Shown: positions 1-8,478, counted from the stretch's first letter. The stretch is DNA of 64,000 nucleotides from CAZYSK01 sp964649415 (GCA_964649415.1 CAZYSK010000002.1:1-64000); one strand, 5' to 3'. Made by a program: numbers and translations. The notes: generated by a model not told the origin, from the sequence alone.

Positions 1-398
1 GGGTCTTGCAACGCGTTGCACCTGGCGCATGCTATGGCAACAGTGTCAATCCAGTCATCAACATACGCGTCCAGCCAATTCGCGAATACTTGGAGATGGC
101 CATCAACATAGTCTTTCCGAGCCAGGCGCGCCCAGCGAAAGGCCGTGATTCTGTGTTCATAGACCATCGGTTTCAGCAAATGCTCACACAACGCCAGTCG
201 CTGGTCGATGTTCTCGGATTCGATCGGTCTGTAATACTTGTCTGCGATTTTGTGGATTGCAGACGTGTGTACCCCCATAAGATGATCAACATTCATGTTG
301 TACCGATGATGCACCAAGTCGCGAAGCGAAGGATCCGCTTGAGCCTGCAGCTCTGCGTCTATTTTTGGACAAGTTGACTTGGATCCATACTCACGCAT
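1..398 (-). CDS. AlkD-like DNA alkylation repair protein, N-terminal part (runs off left edge)
   Basis: An open frame of 132 codons reads leftwards from ATG at 398 and has no stop before the window edge, so the 3' part is missing. Its start is preceded by a GAAGGG ribosome-binding site. Near residues 105-125 it reads FANWLDAYVDDWIDT, after MVYEHRITAFRWARLARK, which resembles the helical-repeat DNA alkylation repair (AlkD/COG4912-type) family; these enzymes excise alkylated purines in the cytoplasm. The family call rests on remembered motif resemblance only. No neighbour on the same strand is visible in the window. It could instead be another HEAT-like repeat protein. Confidence 0.55.
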   Translation of the reverse strand, partial: MREYGSKSTCPKIDAELQAQADPSLRDLVHHRYNMNVDHLMGVHTSAIHKIADKYYRPIESENIDQRLALCEHLLKPMVYEHRITAFRWARLARKDYVDGHLQVFANWLDAYVDDWIDTVAIACARCNALQD

Positions 399-503
399 CC
401 CTTCGGTTCTCAGCACTGCTGGCCCCGCTAGTAGGTAGTTAAGCTGATTCTTGATCTATTACAATTGGATAACGTCGCTTCAACTTGATACCCGTGAGGT
501 TAG

Positions 504-839
504 CCCCATCCTGCCTTCCCGGGTTACTTTGTGGACCAGGCCGAAGCCGAAGACTATTTCGACCAATTCTATCCGTGGTAAAACGACGTGCATCCGCACA
601 CGCGGCTCAACATGCTGACTCCTGATCAGGTTCACTCGGGGCAAGGTCCGCGCTTGCTGGCTGAACGATCTGCACTGAAGGCCGCGACCCTTGCGGCCCG
701 CCGCGTCGATCCCGGCGCGCGCACATTCACACTGGAGGAGCTTATTGCCGATCATTTACCTGATGTGTCCAACTATCCGTGTTACTCGTGGATGAGGCCG
801 AAAACTGTCCCCGTAAGAAAGGCGACACCTCTTGACTAA
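504..839 (+). pseudogene. IS3-family transposase C-terminal relic
   Basis: The frame starting near 504 reads like the end of an IS3-type (rve integrase core) transposase: EAEDYFDQFYPW, then an in-frame TAA at 579-581 where the family normally has Tyr, then NDVHPHTRLNMLTPDQVHSG and a Leu/Ala-rich tail. There is no start codon, no DD(35)E upstream part and no terminal inverted repeat nearby, so this is a decayed fragment. It marks an old insertion upstream of the archaellin operon. Confidence 0.6.
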
Positions 840-1029
840 CTCACCGCTTCCACACTCTGCCTGCCCATCCCAACCCTCCACCTCAGAAACCAGGTCTTCT
901 GGTCCCATCTTGCCGAGAACCCCCCGGCGCTCCAGGACGCGCCCAAACCAGTCAGCAGCCCCCCACCCTGCCCTGATTCTCACTGAAATAGAATTGACAT
1001 GGAATTGAAAGCGCAGGGACGCTTGCCTG
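840..1029. other. Gap upstream of the archaellin operon
   Basis: No supported gene. A TTGACA hexamer at 994-999 has no -10 box at a normal distance. The short open frames here are not convincing. Confidence 0.5.
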
Positions 1030-1038
1030 TGCTATACT
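1030..1038 (+). promoter_or_regulatory. Possible extended -10 promoter of the archaellin operon
   Basis: TGC immediately precedes TATACT (1033-1038), the extended -10 form that tolerates a weak -35; no good -35 is present at 17 bp. It would give a leader of about 195 nt before the first archaellin. The A-rich leader could hold regulatory structure. Confidence 0.4.
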
Positions 1039-1077
1039 CTTCACCGATCAAGCACTTCGATCTTGGGAAGGCACGCT

Positions 1078-1128
1078 ATGGATTCTCTCGCCCAGAAGAA
1101 GAGAACGCCAGAAAGGCAGGTGAGATAG
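1078..1128 (+). CDS. Possible 16-residue leader peptide
   Basis: ATG at 1078 follows GGGAAGG at a proper distance and opens a frame for MDSLAQKKRTPERQVR ending at TAG 1126-1128. It lies between the putative promoter and arlB1. It is basic and unlike any known family; it may be chance, or a translated leader. Confidence 0.2.
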   Translation: MDSLAQKKRTPERQVR

Positions 1129-1238
1129 ACCCAGGCACAACATAGATCAAATAGGCCATAGAGAGAACAGGACAGGGCGGGAGAGTGTAAAGGCACTTCA
1201 GTCACACACGTGACAATCATATTCAGTGGAGGAAAGAC

Positions 1239-1811
1239 ATGCTCAACAGACTGAACGAAATTCGGAAAGACGAAAGCGGCATCACCGCACTAGAGACGGC
1301 CATCATCCTGATCGCCTTCGTCGTGGTCGCGGCTGTATTCGCCTTCACCGTACTCTCCGCCGGAACCTTCACGACCCAGCGCAGCCAGGAAGCCGTGTAC
1401 GCCGGTCTCTCCGAGGTCCGCGGCTCCCTGGAGCTACGGGGCAGCGTCATCGCCATTGGCGAAAGCGACGTGGTTTCAGACGTAGTGTTCACCGTGGCCA
1501 ACGTGGCCGGCGGCGAACCGGTGGACTTCACCACGGGGTCCAACTCGGTGGTCGTGATCGAGTATCGCGACAACAGCCAGCGACAGGAGATCAGCAATTG
1601 GACCACCAGTTGGCTGGGGTATAACGATAGCGACGGCATCCTCGAGGAAAGAGAACTGGTGGAGGTCACCATTCCATTGTCGGGAACCCTCGGAACCGAC
1701 CTGGGCACGAACACGACCTTCGTCGTCGAGGTGAAGCCACCGAACGGTGCCGTCCTCAACATCCAGCGGACCACGCCAGCCGGCATCGAATCTGTAATGG
1801 ACCTGCAGTAG
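1239..1811 (+). CDS. arlB: Archaellin (archaeal-type flagellin) 1
   Basis: Structural filament subunit, 190 residues. The N-terminus is a class III signal peptide: basic RKDESG, then ITALETAIILIAFVVVAAVF, with Glu at +5 of the expected mature protein, as cleaved by archaeal or type IV prepilin peptidases after Gly. A hydrophobic helix (residues about 16-40) is followed by a Thr/Val-rich beta domain, typical of archaellins (ArlB/FlaB) and unlike bacterial FliC. GGAGG precedes ATG 1239. It is first of three tandem paralogues; the middle of the outer domain (about residues 78-90) is the most divergent part. The prepilin peptidase at 42785-43513 is the likely processing enzyme. Confidence 0.88.
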   Translation: MLNRLNEIRKDESGITALETAIILIAFVVVAAVFAFTVLSAGTFTTQRSQEAVYAGLSEVRGSLELRGSVIAIGESDVVSDVVFTVANVAGGEPVDFTTGSNSVVVIEYRDNSQRQEISNWTTSWLGYNDSDGILEERELVEVTIPLSGTLGTDLGTNTTFVVEVKPPNGAVLNIQRTTPAGIESVMDLQ

Positions 1812-1860
1812 AACGCTCTGCAGGCGCGTCTAGAAGCCAGTAGTATACAGGAGGCAAAGA

Positions 1861-2442
1861 ATGAACAGCAGAATGGGAAAACTGCTAAGGGATGAAAGCG
1901 GCATCACCGCACTGGAGACGGCCATCATCCTGATCGCCTTTGTCGTGGTCGCGGCTGTATTCGCCTTCACCGTGCTCTCCGCCGGTACCTTCACAACCCA
2001 GCGCAGCCAGGAAGCCGTGTACGCCGGTCTCTCCGAGGTGCGGGGCTCCCTGGAGCTACGCGGCAGCGTCATCGCCTACGGCACCGACCTCACCGGCACC
2101 GCCTACGTGTCTCAGACAGTCTTCACCGTGGCCAACGTGGCCGGCGGCGAACCGGTGGACTTCACCACGGGATCCAACTCGGTGGTCGTGATCGAGTATC
2201 GTGACAACAACCAACGACAGGAGATCACCACGTGGTCCACCAACTGGCTGGGGTATAACGATGGCGACGGTATCCTCGAGGAAAGGGAATTGGTGGAGGT
2301 CACCGTCCCCCTCGGCGGCCTGAGCACCCACCTGGCAGAAAACACGACCTTCGTCGTCGAGGCAAAGCCACCGCAGGGCGCAGTCCTCAACATCCAGCGG
2401 ACCACGCCGGCTGGCATCGAAGCCATCATGGATCTGCAGTAG
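1861..2442 (+). CDS. arlB: Archaellin 2
   Basis: 193 residues, colinear with the preceding archaellin from the signal peptide to the C-terminal AGIEAIMDLQ. The start at ATG 1861 follows AGGAGG. N-terminal DNA is almost identical to the other two copies, while the segment after GSVIA (GTDLTGTAYVSQ) differs in sequence and length. Spacing to its neighbours is 49 and 64 bp, so the three genes are probably co-transcribed. Multiple archaellins in archaea divide labour between filament, hook and minor subunits; which role this copy has cannot be told. Confidence 0.88.
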   Translation: MNSRMGKLLRDESGITALETAIILIAFVVVAAVFAFTVLSAGTFTTQRSQEAVYAGLSEVRGSLELRGSVIAYGTDLTGTAYVSQTVFTVANVAGGEPVDFTTGSNSVVVIEYRDNNQRQEITTWSTNWLGYNDGDGILEERELVEVTVPLGGLSTHLAENTTFVVEAKPPQGAVLNIQRTTPAGIEAIMDLQ

Positions 2443-2506
2443 GGCGCATAGCGAATCAAGTCTATACAATACCATCGCTATGCATACAAGAGATAGGAGG
2501 CAAAGA

Positions 2507-3088
2507 ATGAACAACAAAGTGAGAAAGCTGCTGAAGGACGAAAGTGGCATCACCGCACTGGAGACGGCCATCATCCTGATCGCCTTCGTCGTGGTCGCGG
2601 CTGTATTCGCCTTTACCGTGCTCTCCGCCGGCACCTTCACAACCCAGCGCAGCCAGGAAGCCGTGTACGCCGGTCTCTCCGAGGTCCGCGGCTCCCTGGA
2701 GCTACGGGGCAGCGTCATCGCGTCCGGCACCGACCTCACCACCACCGCCTACGTCACCAATACCATCTTCACTGTGGCCAACGTGGCCGGCGGCGAACCG
2801 GTGGACTTCACCACGGGATCCGACGCGGTGGTCGTGATCGAGTATCGCGACAACAACCAACGACAGGAGATCACCACGTGGTCCACCAACTGGCTGGGTT
2901 ACAGCGATGGCGACAGCATCCTCGAGGAAAGGGAATTGGTGGAGATCACGGTGCCTCTCAGCGGCCTGAGCACCCACCTGACAGAAAACACGACCTTCGT
3001 CGTCGAGGTGAAACCACCACAGGGTGCGGTCCTCAACATCCAGCGGACCACGCCGGCTGGCATCGAAGCCATCATGGATCTGCAGTAA
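2507..3088 (+). CDS. arlB: Archaellin 3
   Basis: 193 residues from ATG 2507, which follows the same AGGAGGCAAAG leader as archaellin 2; the longer frame from 2480 is unlikely. Signal peptide KDESG/ITALETA and the whole outer domain match copy 2 more closely than copy 1, with a variable patch GTDLTTTAYVTN. The shared upstream AGGAGGCAAAGAATGAACA suggests that copies 2 and 3 arose by the later duplication. It is probably exported, cleaved and assembled by ArlI/ArlJ encoded at 38581-41692. Confidence 0.88.
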   Translation: MNNKVRKLLKDESGITALETAIILIAFVVVAAVFAFTVLSAGTFTTQRSQEAVYAGLSEVRGSLELRGSVIASGTDLTTTAYVTNTIFTVANVAGGEPVDFTTGSDAVVVIEYRDNNQRQEITTWSTNWLGYSDGDSILEERELVEITVPLSGLSTHLTENTTFVVEVKPPQGAVLNIQRTTPAGIEAIMDLQ

Positions 3089-3187
3089 GGTGAGGAAATC
3101 CCGCAGAACATCCGAGGTCGAATGGAGCGGTTCGGCTGGCCCTGGCGGGCCAGCCGAACCGCCAAGCGTCACCAAGAGGAGTTTCCT

Positions 3188-3733
3188 ATGCAATTGGAGC
3201 AGAGGGTAGAGAGACTCGAACGCGAGATCGAGGTCCTCAAGAAAGACATACGACAAACCCTGCTCGACGTTCAGGATAGCCTGCCGGAGAAGCCTGCCAG
3301 CCCTTCGCGTTGGCGAAACAAGGCATGGGTGCTGGCGCTACTCAATCTGCTTCTGTCCATTGCCCTGTTCACCAACATCCGCTTCTATACGGCGGATAGT
3401 CCCTTTGGAGTGAGCCCTGTATTGGCTCCCTGGCTACGCGCATTCTGGGTGGCGTTGATGTTTGTATGGCTGCTCCTACAGATGTACCCGCTGATGCTGC
3501 TTCTAGATCAGGAGGAAAAACAGTTGCGTGATGGCGCTTGGCGCAACACGGCTACATTCTTCATCTCCAACCCCGCACTCACCCTCGCGCTGACGGCGGC
3601 GGTCCTGGCTATAGCCGCCATCAGCGCGCTGTTTCCCTCACTGTGGATGGGGGTTATCGCGGTGCTGTTTATCATCGTGTGCATCAACGCGGCGTTGTAC
3701 GTGCTCGGGCTACATAGACAACGAACGCAGTGA
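3188..3733 (+). CDS. Coiled-coil four-TM protein of the archaellum locus, unknown function
   Basis: 181 residues from ATG 3188 (after AGAGGAG). Residues 3-32 form a charged amphipathic helix, LEQRVERLEREIEVLKKDIR, ending TLLDVQ; residues about 46-175 hold four hydrophobic segments (near 48-66, 82-104, 126-147, 150-172). The first 30 residues are clearly paralogous to the start of the next gene (LEKRVKSLEYEIKILKNEI...TLLDIQ), so both products may use the same coiled coil to bind one partner or each other. No known family was recognised. Position between archaellins and ArlC/D/E-, G- and F-like genes suggests a membrane anchor or platform for the cytoplasmic part of the motor; that is inference. 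Confidence 0.75.
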   Translation: MQLEQRVERLEREIEVLKKDIRQTLLDVQDSLPEKPASPSRWRNKAWVLALLNLLLSIALFTNIRFYTADSPFGVSPVLAPWLRAFWVALMFVWLLLQMYPLMLLLDQEEKQLRDGAWRNTATFFISNPALTLALTAAVLAIAAISALFPSLWMGVIAVLFIIVCINAALYVLGLHRQRTQ

Positions 3734-3863
3734 CACGAGCAGACGAAATCATACCGTAACGGAGCCTTAACCGAAACCGGACAAGGTGCATGGTAGACTG
3801 ATGTTGTTCAAGTGTATCAAGCGCAATCCTCTGGATCCAGCCGACATACCCAATCAGCCACCA

Positions 3864-3900
3864 TATCCTTACAGAGGCGCCATTCTGATGGCGCGCCATC
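3864..3900 (+). repeat. Palindromic repeat family A, intergenic copy
   Basis: ATCCTTACAGAGGCGCCATT followed by CTGATGGCGCGCCATC. The core GCGCCAT-TCTG-ATGGCGC is a 7-bp stem with a 4-nt loop. It lies 25 bp upstream of the next start codon. Confidence 0.85.
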
Positions 3901-3925
3901 GATGCCAAGAGAGTAGGGGAACACC

Positions 3926-4561
3926 ATGACTCTGGAGAAAAGAGTAAAGTCACTCGAATACGAGATCAAAATCCTGAAGAACGAGATTCAGCGAACACTG
4001 CTAGACATTCAGGAGCAAATCCTGGTCCACTACTACCCCACCCTAAGGACCGAAGAGCTAACGCCGACGGAAGGTACGATCCAAACCATAGAATCCATCA
4101 AGGCGAAGAAGCGTCAGCTAGAGGGGCGCTCTGAGCCCTCAGAATTGACTGAGGACACCGAACTCCCGGAGGTGAAACAGGTATCACTGGAGACACTCAC
4201 GAAGACCGAACAGGAAACCTCCTCCATTCTGGAGGAAGAGACGGCTGCCCAGACCAGCCAGGAGGATGCTGCACGTGCCAGGCTCTCGGCGCTTTCGGGA
4301 TGGGTAAGCAGCACGGCGAAGAAGATTGGGGGTGAGCGCACAGCCAGACTGATCCAAGGATGCACAGGCAAAGGGGTCCTGGATTCCGAGCTTGAGAGTC
4401 CCCTGCTTCGAATCACCGGGCTCATCGCCGAAGACTACGCTCCGAGACAGGTAGCGGTGAACGACATACTGAGTGCGCTCCTTAAGCTCAACGAACTGCT
4501 AGACCACGAGATCAACATAGACCAGGCTCTCTCAATCATAGAGGAGACGAACCTTGGATAG
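3926..4561 (+). CDS. ArlC/D/E-like archaellum cytoplasmic protein
   Basis: 211 residues. Residues 3-33 are the coiled-coil module shared with the preceding gene; residues 60-115 are acidic and Glu/Thr-rich (probably disordered); residues about 122-205 are a compact helical domain reading LSGWVSSTAKKIGGERTARL, then a short helix with GVLDSELESPLLRI. This pattern (Trp, glycine turn, a basic helix, then 'G-hydrophobic-x-x-E') resembles the C-terminal domain of archaeal FlaD/FlaE, which with ArlC forms the cytosolic ring that receives chemotaxis signals. The stop overlaps the next start. Assignment rests on pattern and position, so an unrelated adaptor is possible. Confidence 0.5.
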   Translation: MTLEKRVKSLEYEIKILKNEIQRTLLDIQEQILVHYYPTLRTEELTPTEGTIQTIESIKAKKRQLEGRSEPSELTEDTELPEVKQVSLETLTKTEQETSSILEEETAAQTSQEDAARARLSALSGWVSSTAKKIGGERTARLIQGCTGKGVLDSELESPLLRITGLIAEDYAPRQVAVNDILSALLKLNELLDHEINIDQALSIIEETNLG

Positions 4562-5018
4562 GACGATAGTCACAGCCCTCATGATCATAGCGGGTGTGAT
4601 TACCGCGGTGCTTGTCTTCAACACCATCTACCCGGCCGTGGTTCAGAGCGGAGATGCCCTGGTTAGCAGGGAGCAGAGGATCGAAGAGCGCATGAAAAGC
4701 CAGGTCGAGATCATCCACGCTACCGCAGATGGGAGCAATGCACTCGTCTGGACCAAGAACATCGGTTCCCTGTCCATAGGAGCGATCGACAGGTGTGACG
4801 TCTTCTTCGGGCCAGAGGGCGACTTCTCACGCATCCCCCTCGAAGATGAAGCCGAGGGGACCCCTTACTGGGAGTGGCAACTGGAAAACGACACCGACTG
4901 GAAACCCACGGCGACGCTGCAGATCACCGTCACCTACGGCTCAGTTCTATCGGGTAGATACTTCGTCAAAGTTGTGACGCCCAACGGCGTCTCGGACGAA
5001 ACCTATTTCAGCAACTAA
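4554..5018 (+). CDS. arlG: ArlG-like archaellum stator protein
   Basis: 154 residues; TTG start at 4554 overlaps the previous stop by 8 bp. One N-terminal membrane helix (residues 5-26, TALMIIAGVITAVLVFNTIY) resembles a class III pilin-like segment, followed by an outer beta domain with VWTKNIGSLSIGAIDRCDVFFG, a phrase found in archaeal FlaG proteins. In archaea ArlG caps an ArlF-ArlG filament that contacts the S-layer and acts as the static part of the motor. It directly precedes the ArlF-like gene. ArlF and ArlG share a fold, so the two labels could be exchanged. Confidence 0.68.
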   Translation: MDRTIVTALMIIAGVITAVLVFNTIYPAVVQSGDALVSREQRIEERMKSQVEIIHATADGSNALVWTKNIGSLSIGAIDRCDVFFGPEGDFSRIPLEDEAEGTPYWEWQLENDTDWKPTATLQITVTYGSVLSGRYFVKVVTPNGVSDETYFSN

Positions 5019-5030
5019 CACAGACTGGCT

Positions 5031-5543
5031 ATGGACGTAGCACTCACTTCTCTCATTCTCCTGTCAGTTCTGGTGCTTTCAGTGTTCACTATCGCCGAGC
5101 GCCATCTTTCTTCCCTCGACTTGGCCATGGAAGCGCGGCAGGAGATGGAGAAGCGCATGGAAGAGAGGGCCAAGACAGACCTCTCCCCCGTCGAAGCCAC
5201 GACCAGGAGCGACGGCGCCATCGTCGAGGTCACTCTGAGGAACGACGGAGATACCAAGCTGACCAGCTTCGACCAATGGGACGTTATCCTTCAATACACA
5301 GCAGATGATGGCCTCCATACGAACTGGTATCAGTACATAGATCCGGGTCTTTTCGGATTATGGCAGGAAGAATGGACCCACCATGATATACTTCTAGATA
5401 GCTTCGACCCAGACATCCTCAACCCAGGAGAAGAGCTGGTGATCCAGGTTTCCGTTTGGCCTGCCGTAGCAATCGGCACGACCAACCAGGCCACCGTGGC
5501 CACGGCCACTGGCGTCACCGCCTCGACGGTCTTCACACGCTAG
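5031..5543 (+). CDS. arlF: ArlF-like archaellum stator protein
   Basis: 170 residues, 12 bp after the ArlG-like gene. A short N-terminal helix (residues 4-22, LTSLILLSVLVLSVFTIAE) anchors an outer beta-sandwich with VEVTLRNDGDTKLTSFDQWD, the 'N-x-G-x-T' phrase of FlaF/FlaG. An Asp/Glu-rich alpha segment (about 30-50) lies between the two. In archaea the partner is the S-layer; most Chloroflexota are thought to have a single membrane, so the anchoring partner here may differ. No terminator follows; the kinase gene starts 84 bp downstream. Confidence 0.65.
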   Translation: MDVALTSLILLSVLVLSVFTIAERHLSSLDLAMEARQEMEKRMEERAKTDLSPVEATTRSDGAIVEVTLRNDGDTKLTSFDQWDVILQYTADDGLHTNWYQYIDPGLFGLWQEEWTHHDILLDSFDPDILNPGEELVIQVSVWPAVAIGTTNQATVATATGVTASTVFTR

Positions 5544-5626
5544 ACCCAGGAACGGTCTACAGCGGATCATAAATCTCCATCGACCAAACACCGAGTGCCC
5601 ATATCCCCGATCACACGAGAAAAACC

Positions 5627-7711
5627 GTGAAAGCGAAGCGTATGCCAACGATCGATGCCCCCGTCCATCTCGGACGTGTTGGGAGGAAAGAAGACTCAGA
5701 AGCGCTGCAGGATGAAATGGAGATGATAGAAGCGCTTCTGGATGCATCCATCGACGCCATCACACTGATAGATCCCCAGGGGATCATCATCAACGCCAAT
5801 GAGGCAACCTCGCGTAGATTGCGCAGAGGCGTCGCTGAGCTCATCGGATCGCGTATCTGGGACCTGCTCCCAACAGACAGAGCCAGACGTGGGAAGGCGC
5901 ACGTTGAGGAAGTCGTGCAATCGGGTAAGCCCGCCCGCTTCGAAGAAGGCCACCAGGGCATGTGGGGTGACCACGTCGTCTATCCTGTCTTCAGTGCGCA
6001 GGGAGAGGTCACTAGCCTCATCCTTCTGAACCACGACATCACCAAGCGCGTGCAAGCCCAAGAGGAGATCAACCGTGTTTTCGACCTGTCGCTGGATATG
6101 CTCTGTATCGTCGGCCGCGACGGTCACTTCGAGCGTCTGAACCCGGCGTTCGAGATCACCCTGGGTTACACCAGAGATGAACTCCTCGCCGCGCCTTTGG
6201 TCGCGTTCATTCATCCCGAGGACCAGGACGCGCTGCTGGCTGAGATGGAGAGGCTCCGCACAGGCACGCCGGGCGTGTACTTCGAGAATCGCTGCCGGTG
6301 CAAAGACGGTTCGTATCGATGGCTGGAATGGAGGCTCGTCCCCGTTCAGGCAGAAGACTTGCTCTACGCAGTGGCTCGCGACGTCACTGAGCGCAAGCGA
6401 ACGGAGGAGACACTCAGGCGACGCAATGAAGAACTGACAACCCTCAACGCCATCGCCACGACGATGAGCCCTCCGCTCGATCTCAATTACACGCTGAACA
6501 CAATACTGGACAAGGTACTCGAAGTGATGGACGTTGATGGCGGCTGGGTGCAACTGCTCGATAGGGGTAGCGATAACGACGCGCCATCATCCTTACAGAG
6601 GCGCCATTCTGATGGCGCGCCATCAGAACGGCGCGGCCCGCTATTGATGGTCGCTCATCGCGGCCTCAGCGAGGAAATGGTCAGCGAGGCAGAGAGTATC
6701 CAACTGTGTAGGAGCGGGAACAGCGTAGAGACCATCAAGTGCGATTTGCAACACGCCTTCAATTGGGCTCCCATCAAATCGCAGGACAAGGTATTGGGGC
6801 TGCTTGGCGTCTTCAGGCAGAGCCCCTGCCAACTGAGCCCATGGGAAGAGCAACTGCTCACTGCAATCGCCCACCAGATCGGCCTGGGCATTGAGAATGC
6901 ACGCCTGACCGAGGAAGCGTCTGAGATAGAGATCATACAAGAACTGAATCACCTGCGGTCGGAGCTGATCGCCAACGTGTCTCACGAATTGAGAACTCCC
7001 CTGGGACTCATCAAGGTCTTCTGCACTACCTTGCTGAGGGAAGACGTGGAGTTTGGCCGTGAGGAACAGAGGGAGTTCCTGCACAACATAGATGAGGAGA
7101 CGGAGAGGCTGGAGAGAATCGTTGACAACTTGCTGGATCTCTCCCGCATGGAAAGCGGACGGCTGCGGCTCGACAAGCACCCCACAGACGTGGGGCAACT
7201 TGCCCAAAGGGTCCTAGAGGCCACGAGGCTGGAAGTGGACGCGCAAACCAGCCAACATCGCTTCGTCCACGATTTCCCATCCCGCCCGCTGATAGCAAAC
7301 GTTGACGCCCGGTGCATTGAGCAGGTGCTGCGCAACCTCCTGGGCAACGCTGTCAAGTACTCGCCGCAGGGAGGAACGATCACCGCGCGGGGCCTTGGAG
7401 ATCAATGGCGAATTATCATCTCGGTCAGCGACAAGGGAGTCGGCATCCCTCCCCAAGACCTGGAGAGGGTTTTTGAGCGCTTCTACCGCGTCGAAGGCGA
7501 AAGCACACAGAGGATTAGCGGCGCCGGCCTGGGGTTGTCCGTCTGCCGGGGCATTGTGGAGGCGCACGGGGGACGCATCTGGGCCGAGAGCACGTCCGGC
7601 GCGGGAAGCACTTTCTACTTCAGCTTGCCCGTCAGCGATGGCCAGGCATCCGATTCCAACCAGCCACGACTCGATACGATCGGGGCCTCGGAAGCCGCAG
7701 AGACCCGCTAG
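5627..7711 (+). CDS. PAS-PAS-GAF sensor histidine kinase
   Basis: 694 residues, GTG start. Order: PAS (about 27-147), PAS/PAC (about 148-265), GAF (about 270-440), HisKA with the phospho-accepting His453 in NVSHELRTPLG, and HATPase with N box LRNLLGNAVKYSP, G1 DKGVGIPP and G2 GAGLGLSV. There is no membrane segment, so it senses a cytoplasmic signal. The response regulator gene begins 13 bp after its stop, making a cognate pair. An in-frame family A repeat (residues about 319-331) lies in the GAF domain. It sits between archaellum and chemotaxis genes and may set expression of the locus; the signal is unknown. Confidence 0.92.
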   Translation: MKAKRMPTIDAPVHLGRVGRKEDSEALQDEMEMIEALLDASIDAITLIDPQGIIINANEATSRRLRRGVAELIGSRIWDLLPTDRARRGKAHVEEVVQSGKPARFEEGHQGMWGDHVVYPVFSAQGEVTSLILLNHDITKRVQAQEEINRVFDLSLDMLCIVGRDGHFERLNPAFEITLGYTRDELLAAPLVAFIHPEDQDALLAEMERLRTGTPGVYFENRCRCKDGSYRWLEWRLVPVQAEDLLYAVARDVTERKRTEETLRRRNEELTTLNAIATTMSPPLDLNYTLNTILDKVLEVMDVDGGWVQLLDRGSDNDAPSSLQRRHSDGAPSERRGPLLMVAHRGLSEEMVSEAESIQLCRSGNSVETIKCDLQHAFNWAPIKSQDKVLGLLGVFRQSPCQLSPWEEQLLTAIAHQIGLGIENARLTEEASEIEIIQELNHLRSELIANVSHELRTPLGLIKVFCTTLLREDVEFGREEQREFLHNIDEETERLERIVDNLLDLSRMESGRLRLDKHPTDVGQLAQRVLEATRLEVDAQTSQHRFVHDFPSRPLIANVDARCIEQVLRNLLGNAVKYSPQGGTITARGLGDQWRIIISVSDKGVGIPPQDLERVFERFYRVEGESTQRISGAGLGLSVCRGIVEAHGGRIWAESTSGAGSTFYFSLPVSDGQASDSNQPRLDTIGASEAAETR
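6580..6625 (+). repeat. Family A repeat inside the GAF domain of the kinase
   Basis: CGCGCCATCA occurs at 6580-6589 and again at 6616-6625, exactly 36 bp apart, bracketing the palindromic core at about 6600-6617. The insert adds 12 codons in frame, reading SLQRRHSDGAPS. Confidence 0.85.
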
Positions 7712-7724
7712 GGAGGAAGTAGAT

Positions 7725-8441
7725 ATGCACAAAGGCAAGATCCGCATTCTGGTAGTCGATGATGAACCCCGGTACGTCCGGGCCATACAGGTGAACCTGG
7801 AGGCCAGCGGCTACGAGGTAATCACCGCAGAGGATGGACAGCAAGCCGTGGAACAGGCAGCCAGTGAAGAGCCGGACCTCATCATGCTGGATATCAGGAT
7901 GCCTGGCATGAGCGGCTACGAAGCCTGCCGGCGCATTCGCGAGTTCTCGACGACTCCTATCATCATGCTCACCGCTCTCGCAGCGGACTCTGACAAAGTA
8001 GAGGGACTGGAAGCTGGCGCGGACGATTACGTGACCAAGCCCTTCAGCGCCGATGAGCTTGTGGCGCGGGTGCGCGCCATCCTGCGACGTGTCGAGTTCT
8101 CCGAGCAGCAGAACGCGTGCCCTAGCTTGCAGGTCGGCGATCTCACCGTCGATTTCGTGCAGCAGCGGGTGTTTGTGCATGACCGGGAAGTGACCTTGAC
8201 CCCCACGGAATACCGCCTGCTCAGCGAACTGGCCAAACAGCCCAGGCGGGTACTGATGCCCGACTACCTGTTGGAAAGGGTGTGGGGAATGGGATACGAG
8301 GGTGAGAATCGCCTGTTGTGGCAAGCCGTTCATCGCCTGCGGCGGAAGATAGAAGCCGATCCGGCGAATCCACAATACATTCAGACCAGACCTGGGCTCG
8401 GCTACGTGTTTGACATCCCGAACCAGCGCCCCACCGCCTAG
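7725..8441 (+). CDS. OmpR/PhoB-family response regulator
   Basis: 238 residues from ATG 7725 (GGAGG upstream). Residues 7-122 are a complete receiver: acidic pair Asp12-Asp13, phosphorylation site Asp56 (LIMLDIRMPGM), Thr in IIMLTA and Lys in DDYVTKPF. Residues about 140-230 are a winged-helix DNA-binding domain (LTPTEYRLLSEL, RRKIEADP, RPGLGYVF). It is the partner of the kinase just upstream. Members of this family often bind direct repeats with an 11-bp period, and such repeats occur in the promoters at 8586-8649 and 13739-13802, so it is the best local candidate to regulate the chemotaxis operons. A hairpin terminator follows. Confidence 0.93.
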   Translation: MHKGKIRILVVDDEPRYVRAIQVNLEASGYEVITAEDGQQAVEQAASEEPDLIMLDIRMPGMSGYEACRRIREFSTTPIIMLTALAADSDKVEGLEAGADDYVTKPFSADELVARVRAILRRVEFSEQQNACPSLQVGDLTVDFVQQRVFVHDREVTLTPTEYRLLSELAKQPRRVLMPDYLLERVWGMGYEGENRLLWQAVHRLRRKIEADPANPQYIQTRPGLGYVFDIPNQRPTA

Positions 8442-8478
8442 TCCCTAACTCCCCAGCAACAAGCGAATTCGTGTAAGT

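Noticed and set aside
990..1030. TTGACA at 994-999 as -35 of the archaellin promoter, or a sigma54 site
   Set aside because: The distance to TATACT is 33 bp, and no TGGCAC-N5-TTGC pattern is present.
1060..1085. A third GGAAGG promoter element before the archaellins
   Set aside because: GGGAAGG occurs at 1064-1070, but without the 11- and 32-bp partners or a -10 box at 15 bp; it reads as a ribosome site.
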